From Spirogloea muscicola (Eukaryota; Streptophyta; Zygnematophyceae; Spirogloeales; Spirogloeaceae): a stretch of DNA of 11,533 nt. Of this stretch, positions 6,852 to 11,533 are shown in pieces. The notes beneath the pieces were generated by a model. That model did not search any database. It saw only the letters and a program-made list of their open reading frames with translations, and was not told the origin of the DNA. The stretch covers positions 1 to 11,533 of the forward strand of contig WELB01000477.1 in the NCBI GenBank assembly GCA_009602725.1. Direction: 5' to 3'. The position numbers were made by a program, and so were the translations under genes. Every line of letters begins with the position of its first letter. Position 1 is the first letter of the stretch.

Positions 6852-8264
6852 TCACATCAGGCTCCAGGTCGACGGGGGGGGGAGGTCTTGGGGTGGGGTA
6901 CGCGCCAAGCCAGGCTGCATCAGCCCCCCCGCACTCCGCGCGCCGTCGGCTGCCTGGCCGGCGCGGACGGCCTCCGAGTCAGGAAGCTGTACCGCCTGGA
7001 AGGCGCGGGACAGCGCGTCGGCGGTGACGTTGCTGGTGCCCGGGCGGTGGCGGATGTCAAACGCGTAGGGCGCCAGCGCAAAGATCCAGCGCGCGACGCG
7101 GCCCTTGGATTCTGGAGTGTCGAATAGCCACTGAAGCGCCGCGTGGTCGGTGACGATGGTGGTGCGGGTGCCGTGGACGTAGGCGTGGCACTTCTGCAGC
7201 GCCCAGACGATGGCCAGGCACTCACGCTCCGTGGCCGAGTAGTTGCGCTGCGTCAGAGAGTGGGAGAGGTACGCCACCGGCCGTAGAGGAAAGAAAGGGC
7301 TCGCCCATTGAGGATAGGGGCTGGACAAGCCAGCCCAAAAAAGAATGAACAAAGAACGAGAAGGGGGCCAGAAGGGGGCCGTCGTCGGTGGCCGCTTGGA
7401 GTAGGACGGCTCCGAGCCCGGTGTTGCTGGCGTCCGTCTGGAGCGTGAACGGCCGATGGAAGTTGGGGTGCCGGGAAGCAGCGGGGGCTCGCCAGCGCGG
7501 CCTGCAGCGTCCTGAAGGCGCGCTCGCAAGCCGGCGACCAGCGGAACGGCGCATCCTTGCACAAGAGCGCGCGCAGTGGGGCAAGTGGGGCGGACGTCGT
7601 CGCGAACCCCGGAAGGGACTTGGTGCTGGAACGCACACAACCCGAGGAAGCGTTGTACCGCCTTGGCATCTGCGGGGCACGGGAACTTTCGCAGCGCGGC
7701 CCTCCGCGCCGGGTCGGGTCTGACGCCCTGCGGACAGACGACATGCCCCAGCACCTTCACCTCCCTTTGAGCGAAGCGACACTTTGTCGCCTTGAGACGG
7801 AGCCCCGCGTCCCGCAGCCTCTGGCCCACGACGCGGACGTGGCTGACGTGGTCGCGGGTCGTCCGGGAGAACACGACGATGTCGTCGAGGTACCCGAGGC
7901 AGAAGCCGCCGAGGTCGCCCAGCAGCTCGTCCATGAGGTGCTGGAAGGTGGCCGGGGCGTTGGTGAGTCCGAACGGCATGACGACAAATTCGTAGTGTCC
8001 CCCCGGCGTGCGGAAGGCGGTCTTCTCGGCATCGCCGGCGGCGAGCTTGATCTGCCAGTATCCGGCGGTGAGGTCCATCGTGGTGAAGTGACGCGCTTTG
8101 CCGAGTTTATCGAGCAGGATGTCAATGCACGGAAGCGGGTACGAGTCTTTTCCAGTGACGTCGTTGAGCTTCCGGTAATCCACGCAGAATTGCCAGCTGC
8201 CGTCGGGCTTGGGGGCGAGCACCACGTTGGCAGCCCCACGGTCTGCAGCAGCGGCGCACGACAC
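6852..8264 (-). pseudogene. Reverse transcriptase / RNase H polyprotein remnant (Ty3/gypsy), frameshifted
   Basis: In its original form this encoded the RT and RNase H that copy element RNA into DNA. The first ~212 codons (8264 to about 7630) give clear RT: DGSWQFCVDYRKLN near residues 21-34, motif A FTTMDLTAGYW (Asp 64), MPFGLTNAPATFQ, and catalytic YLDD at 125-128. The frame then shifts near 7615-7628; the thumb/connection (LPGFATTSAPLAPLRALL, PFRWSPACERAF) follows in a second frame. A second shift near 7471-7488 leads to the RNase H start (FTLQTDASNTGLGAVLLQ) in a third frame. After the hairpin insertion (about 7286-7364) the first frame resumes with PVAYLSHSLTQRNYSATERE, TDHAALQWLF and TADALSR. 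The four RNase H acidic residues (D, E, D, D) all remain. RT lacks its extreme N-terminus: a stop lies just upstream, near 8290. Homology ends near 7005 with no integrase. It is not translatable as one protein. Confidence 0.88.
7286..7364 (-). mobile_element. Hairpin element nested in the RNase H sequence
   Basis: On the minus strand it reads CCTTCTCGTTCTTTGTTC, a T-run, TGGGCTGGCTTGTCCAGCCC, CTATCCTCAATGGGCGAGCC and CTTTCTTTCC, matching the 4022-4091 copy almost base for base around the hairpin. The stem GGGCTGG (7318-7324) and CCAGCCC (7330-7336) is a perfect 7 bp with a 5-nt loop that differs from the other copy. It separates RNase H codons that should be adjacent: GAVLLQAATDDGPL before and RPVAYLS after. 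The upstream flank CTTCTGGCCC and the downstream flank CCTCTACGGCC look like a decayed target duplication of about 10 bp. It lies in the sense orientation relative to the RT gene and disrupts the reading frame. Confidence 0.8.
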
Positions 8265-8357
8265 CTTTCCGCCGCCATCGGAGGGAGCCCCTCAGGGACC
8301 TCAGTCCCTCGGGGGCCGGCTCCTCGCCGCACCCTGCCCCCCCGGAGTGCCCGCCCG

Positions 8358-8410
8358 GGGATCGAACCCGTGACCTGCACCCTGGAGGTCGTACCCCCGG
8401 TTCTCCACCA
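8358..8410 (-). promoter_or_regulatory. Primer-binding site and adjoining tRNA-like boxes
   Basis: One base inside the 5' LTR, the minus strand reads TGGTGGAGAACCGGGGG (8410 to 8394). TGG pairs with a tRNA CCA end, and the rest fits an acceptor stem ending GTTCTCC-A-CCA preceded by a T-stem CCCCG, as expected for a primer-binding site. The primer tRNA cannot be named from here. Downstream on the same strand GGTTCGATCCC (8358-8368) is an exact match to the Pol III B-box consensus GGTTCRANNCC, 42 nt after an A-box-like TGGTGGAGAACCGG. The sequence does not fold as a full tRNA because the acceptor arms do not pair, so I do not call a tRNA gene. Confidence 0.5.
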
Positions 8411-8411
8411 A

Positions 8412-8551
8412 TGTAACAGGTCAGGCCACATTGAAAACAGGATACCCCCTGCAAGCTATACTTCTGTCCGGTTCCCGGTATATACGGAAACTGTCTCTTA
8501 CATCATCCGCTAACCTCTATCTCCTAATTATGGGTTAGTCTGTCCGTTACA
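8412..8551 (-). repeat. 5' LTR of the Ty3/gypsy-type element
   Basis: This 140-bp block is bounded by TGTAACAGG and CCGTTACA. On the minus strand it begins TGTAACGGACAG and holds a TATA-like palindrome GTATATAC (8478-8485) followed by CGGGAACCGG, which is also conserved in the other LTR. The perfect TGTAAC/GTTACA inverted ends match the short inverted termini usual for LTRs. It faces the LRR gene, whose stop codon lies 185 bp away. Confidence 0.85.
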
Positions 8552-8555
8552 ATAT

Positions 8556-8736
8556 TATGAGGGGGAAGAAGCAGGCAGGCGAAATTGGCAAATTGGTGAG
8601 TACATTCTTAAGCCACGCAAAAGGGCCAAACTTGTACCAGTGCTAAACCAGCTAGAAGTCGTGAGCGGAGGTTTATGTTGCAACCATCGCATGCAGAGCT
8701 TAATGCTTGAGTTGCGCAGGTACTGGTGGATTGCAA
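8556..8736 (-). other. Presumed 3' untranslated/flanking region of the LRR gene
   Basis: These 181 bp separate the LRR stop codon (TAG, 8739-8737) from the LTR element. On the minus strand I find neither AATAAA nor TGTAA here; the first TGTAA is the LTR terminus at 8551-8547. A short open frame overlaps the region but has no recognisable homology. Confidence 0.45.
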
Positions 8737-11533
8737 CTACAGTGGGCCCGGAGGCGGAGTGTTCAAGTAAGTGGCGCAATCACTGTACGATTTCTGGTCT
8801 GCTGGCATGTTGTCTACCGTCACATTGAAGCAATTATGATAGATGGAGGCGAAGCTCGCCGTTCTGGCTCCGGGTGGGAAGCTGGTAAAATAGTTGTCGG
8901 CAAGGTCCAGAATCCTCACCTTGGGCAGAGATGCAAAGCCCAGAGGCACATCACCTGTCAGCTCGTTCACATTCAGTGTCACATACACCAGGTTGATGAG
9001 CTGCCCATACGATGGGGGAATGACGCCCGTCAGGACGTTGCCATGCACGTCGAGAATCCCCAATGGCAGGGTTGCCCAACTGTCGGGCAGTGATCCTGAC
9101 AGTCGGTTGTTGGAGAGGTCCAAGGTTGTCAAGAGTGTCAAATTGGAAATTGAGGCTGGCACCGCACCCTCAAGCAGATTGTTGCTCAAAGTGAGGGTGG
9201 TGAGGAGAGATAGGCTGCCAATGTCAGCTGGGATGGCCCCGCCAAACTCAGTGTAGGTCAGAATGAGCCCTGTGAGGGAGGTGAGTGATGTCAAGGATGA
9301 TGGAAGGGTAGGGACTATGCCCGATGGAGGCGTACCCAAGTTGATGCTGAGAAATACGACACGTTCGTGCTTGTCACACAGGACACCAGCCCAACTACTG
9401 CAGGTGCCAAAGAGACAGCCATCACAAGGTGTTGTGGAATTCCAGCTATCCAGCTCAGTTGGGTTGCCCAGCGCGTTCTTGAGGTCGAGCAGCGGCGTAG
9501 CCGAGCTTGCCGGCATTGTGGCAAGAGCAAAGAATTGTACGCACTCTGTGTATGACCGCTGGTTAGGCCGATCTGCAAATGCAGTCAAATCTCCCAGGCA
9601 ATTGCCGTCGATCACAGCGTTCGCCGTGGACGGGAGGAGGGGACCAGTCAAGTAGTTGTTCTCAAGATGTATGAAAATGGGGAGGTCCGGGGCTAAGATG
9701 GAGTCTGGAACTGGGCCCGTGAATTCGTTGTCATTAATGTAAACAAAGGTGTAGTTGGCAAAGTCGGCAATGAATGCGGGCACTGGCCCGCTGAGGACGT
9801 TGCCGGTAACAATGAGATATGACAAGCTGATGCAGCCCGTCAGCGTGGCAGGAAGGGCCCCGGTTAGCAGGTTGTTGTTCAAGTCCAGGTCCATGAGCAA
9901 GTCGAGGTTGCCAATGTCTGCCGGAATAGGCCCCGTCAGCTGGTTTCCACCAAGATAGAGATCCGTGAGGAGGAGCAGCGTGGATGTGACAAATGCTGGA
10001 ATTTGGCCTTGAAGGTTGCAGAACTGGAGATAGAGCACCTGCAGGCTTGGAATCTTGGCCAGTGTGGCTGGGATAACGCCCCTGTAGGACAGGCCGCTCA
10101 GGTCGAGATATGTGACATGCCCAAACTTGTCACAGCCCAACTGGTTCAGGACGCAGTTGCCTGGGCAGCCAGCGCAGGGTCCAGCGGCGCTGATCTCATC
10201 CCAGAGCAATTCGGGAGGGTCACCCAGCTCGGCTTTGAGAGCAAGTATGTCTGCTGTAGCTGTTGGTGGGAGTGCGGCCAGCCCGTAGAAGGTGCCGCAC
10301 ACCTGCCAGGTGCGCTGACCATCCACGGATGTCCCCTTGCTCACTCCAAAGCAGTTGAAGCCAGCATTATATGGCTTGGGAAGAACCGGTTGAGGACCAG
10401 AAAAGTAGTTGTCAAACAGTGACAGACTCTGTAGATTCGGCTGGATGCTGGCTTGGGGGATGTCTCCAGAGAGCAGGTTGCCGGTGACGTCGAGCACGGT
10501 GAGCGATGGAAGGCCAAGGACGGCTGCTGGGAGCCCACCAGATAGCTGGTTCACTGCGAGGTCGAGGTATGAAAGGAGCGGCAGCGAGCCCAGCACCGCT
10601 GGGATGGGCCCCTGCAGATTGTTGCCCAACAGGGACATAGTCACCAGCGCCTTCAGATCTCCCAGGGATGCCGGGATCTCGCCTGTCAGCTGGTTGTTCA
10701 TCAGATTCCTGGCCACATGAGTGAAAGCATCATCAGCCAGTCAACTCAAGGCTGAGCAGCTCCTATCCTCCACTCAAGGGTCACAAACGCCACAATCACA
10801 AGGCTGTCCTACTGGTCTAGTCGAGGGGTCTCTACTCTGCACCCAGGTCTCAACCAGTCCTCAAAATCTGAAGAGATGATAGAATGCTGGCCCACGACGC
10901 TACCCAACTTTTTGGAAAAAGCCCTCAACTAGAACTCGCACTGGTTTTGGCCCTGATACTCGATCTTGAGCCCAAGTCACAGTTTTGCCCACAGCAGCAG
11001 ACTTCAGACATCCATAGTACATCCAGACCATCTACCAAGCTCAAGCCTCAATCGGCTATTCTCAGAGTGGGAGGTAGACGTGGAAAGCATGCATATTCCC
11101 TGTTTGTGGCCCTGCCAGTGGGCGTGAAGTGGAGCCTTACAGGTTCTGGAGATTGATGAGGTTGCCTAGCTCTGGTGGTATGGATCCACTTAGACCAGCA
11201 AATGCCAGCGACAGCTGCTGGAGGCCAGTGAGGCTCCCAAGGCTGGGGGGGATGCTGCCCATCGCGAAGGTGGAATAACCGGTAAGAATGATCCCGATAA
11301 CGTAACCTTGGTCGTCACAGGTTAAACCAGACCACGCGCAAGTGCCATCTACTCCTGGAGTGCAGCCATCGCAGGGGTTGGACGTGGTCCACGTGGCCAC
11401 CTCCGCCAGCTCGCTGAGCACTGCCTTGAGCTCCAGTAGCGGGGTCAGCTGGTCGGGTGCTGGGAACGGCAAAGGAGGAGGAGGGGCTGCAGTGCTTGGT
11501 GGAGGAGGAGGCGCTGGTGGGGGAAATGGTGGG
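8737..11533 (-). CDS. Modular plant-type leucine-rich-repeat protein, 5' partial, two exons seen
   Basis: Coding is join(8737..10708, 11141..11533) on the minus strand; the 5' end runs off the window. Exon 1 begins with an in-frame proline-rich stretch (11533 to about 11460) and continues into an N-cap. Joining the exons restores an LRR across the junction (NLQNL + NLMNNQLTGEIP), which confirms the splice. The LRRs follow the plant-type pattern LxxLxxLxLxxNxLxGxIPxx. Three modules follow one another, each with an N-cap (LLxLKxxLG...W...PCDGC...W.G..CD), seven LRRs by my count and a C-cap (NC...QxSYxxC). The product ends with PPPGPL and a TAG stop. No kinase, transmembrane segment or other C-terminal domain is seen, so it is probably an extracellular or wall-associated binding protein if a signal peptide lies upstream. 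Ligand and function are unknown. Both strands are open in places; LRR periodicity decides the strand. Confidence 0.92.
8740..9507 (-). repeat. LRR module 3 (N-cap, seven LRRs, C-cap)
   Basis: The N-cap starts SSATPLLDLKNALGNPTELD and has PCDGC, GTC and GVLCDK. Seven repeats follow, from VFLSINLG to PKVRILDLADNYF, then a C-cap NCFN...ADQKSYSDCATYLN. The C-cap cysteines and SYSDC match SYTEC of module 2. Confidence 0.85.
9508..10263 (-). repeat. LRR module 2 (N-cap, seven LRRs, C-cap)
   Basis: The N-cap runs TATADILALKAELGDPPELL to PCAGCPGNC and LGCDKFGHV. Seven repeats follow, from TYLDLSGLSYRGVIP to DLPIFIHLENNYLTGP, then the C-cap NCLGDL...NQRSYTECVQFFALATMP. The C-cap resembles that of module 1 (NCFG...GQRTWQVCGTFYGLAALPP), so the whole unit appears duplicated. 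Confidence 0.85.
10264..11454 (-). repeat. LRR module 1 (N-cap, seven LRRs, C-cap), intron-split
   Basis: The N-cap is DQLTPLLELKAVLSELAEVA to NPCDGC, GTCAWSGLTCDDQGYV. Seven repeats follow, starting GIILTGYSTFAMGSIPPSL; the third is split by the intron. The C-cap is NCFGVSKGTSVDGQRTWQVC. This module directly follows the proline-rich stretch. Confidence 0.85.
10709..11140 (-). other. Spliceosomal intron (432 bp, phase 2) in the LRR gene
   Basis: On the minus strand the donor is AACCT followed by GTAAGG (11140 inward), and the acceptor is TTTCACTCATGTGGCCAG before GAATCTGATG (exon resumes at 10708). Splicing joins CT with G to make a Leu codon and yields a perfect LRR. Without splicing, exon 1 meets a TAA one base after the junction. 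No gene or element is visible inside the intron. Confidence 0.9.
11458..11533 (-). other. Proline-rich coding segment at the window edge
   Basis: In frame with LRR module 1, this part of exon 1 encodes two proline runs, with blocks PPFPPPAPPPPP and APPPPLPFPAP. Such segments often act as extended linkers or wall-interacting regions. Because it continues to the window end, the protein has more sequence upstream, and the apparent TTG or GTG starts further in should not be used. Confidence 0.85.

Larger units (their letters stand above)
6509..8555 (-). mobile_element. Ty3/gypsy-type LTR retrotransposon, internally reduced, with 4-bp target duplication
   Basis: Two similar terminal blocks, 6513-6650 and 8412-8551, both start TGTAAC and end (G/C)TTACA or GCTACA, and are flanked by ATAT on both outer sides (6509-6512 and 8552-8555). 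Transcription would run on the minus strand: 5' LTR (8551-8412), primer-binding site, RT/RNase H remnant, polypurine tract, 3' LTR (6650-6513). The internal region is only 1761 bp, whereas full Ty3/gypsy elements carry gag, protease, RT, RNase H and integrase over roughly 4-5 kb or more. Here gag, protease and integrase cannot be found, so the element is an internal-deletion derivative or a compact non-autonomous form. RT motifs (YLDD) and the RT-then-RNase H order support Ty3/gypsy membership. A hairpin-family element is nested inside it. Confidence 0.85.

Noticed and set aside
8355-8412. Genuine tRNA gene
   Set aside because: A- and B-box matches exist, but the acceptor arms do not pair, the anticodon stem is poor, and the sequence abuts the LTR.
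7557-8513. 318-codon plus-strand open frame
   Set aside because: It is the antisense shadow of the RT coding region; the minus strand shows genuine RT motifs, including YLDD.
10708-10716. GTG at 10716 as translation start of a 659-residue protein
   Set aside because: It lies in the intron, straddling the acceptor. The upstream exon joins in frame and completes a leucine-rich repeat.

Overview
This window looks like nuclear DNA from a eukaryote. My best guess is a green alga, but the sequence does not prove the lineage. The clues are a plant-type leucine-rich-repeat (LRR) gene split by a clean GT-AG intron, a Ty3/gypsy LTR retrotransposon, and long non-coding stretches full of short repeats and CTG/CAG-rich tracts. 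No bacterial-style gene packing, rRNA, complete tRNA or CRISPR array is visible.

Layout. Positions 1-6508 hold no gene I can support. They contain two direct copies of a ~370-bp repeat (34-402 and 3799-4254), several small tandem duplications, and most copies of a short hairpin repeat family (at 2946, 4022, 5172, 5565 and 6084, with weaker copies near 3437 and 5927). Positions 6509-8555 hold one minus-strand Ty3/gypsy-type insertion: two ~140-bp LTRs, a 4-bp ATAT target duplication, a primer-binding site, a polypurine tract, and a decayed reverse transcriptase/RNase H gene. Gag, protease and integrase are absent. A hairpin-family copy interrupts its RNase H domain. Positions 8737-11533 hold the 3' part of a minus-strand LRR gene, two exons separated by a 432-bp intron. 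The encoded protein consists of three tandem modules, each with a cysteine-rich N-cap, seven LRRs and a C-cap, preceded by a proline-rich segment that runs off the window edge.

Most notable are the hairpin family and the LRR architecture. The first ~370-bp repeat copy lacks an 80-bp block that the second copy contains, and the block is flanked by an exact 10-bp direct repeat. The window therefore holds both an empty and a filled site for the hairpin element, which is good evidence that it was mobile. The LTR element lies just downstream of the LRR gene in the same orientation, and its TGTAAC terminus could supply a TGTAA-type polyadenylation signal to that gene; this last point is inference.
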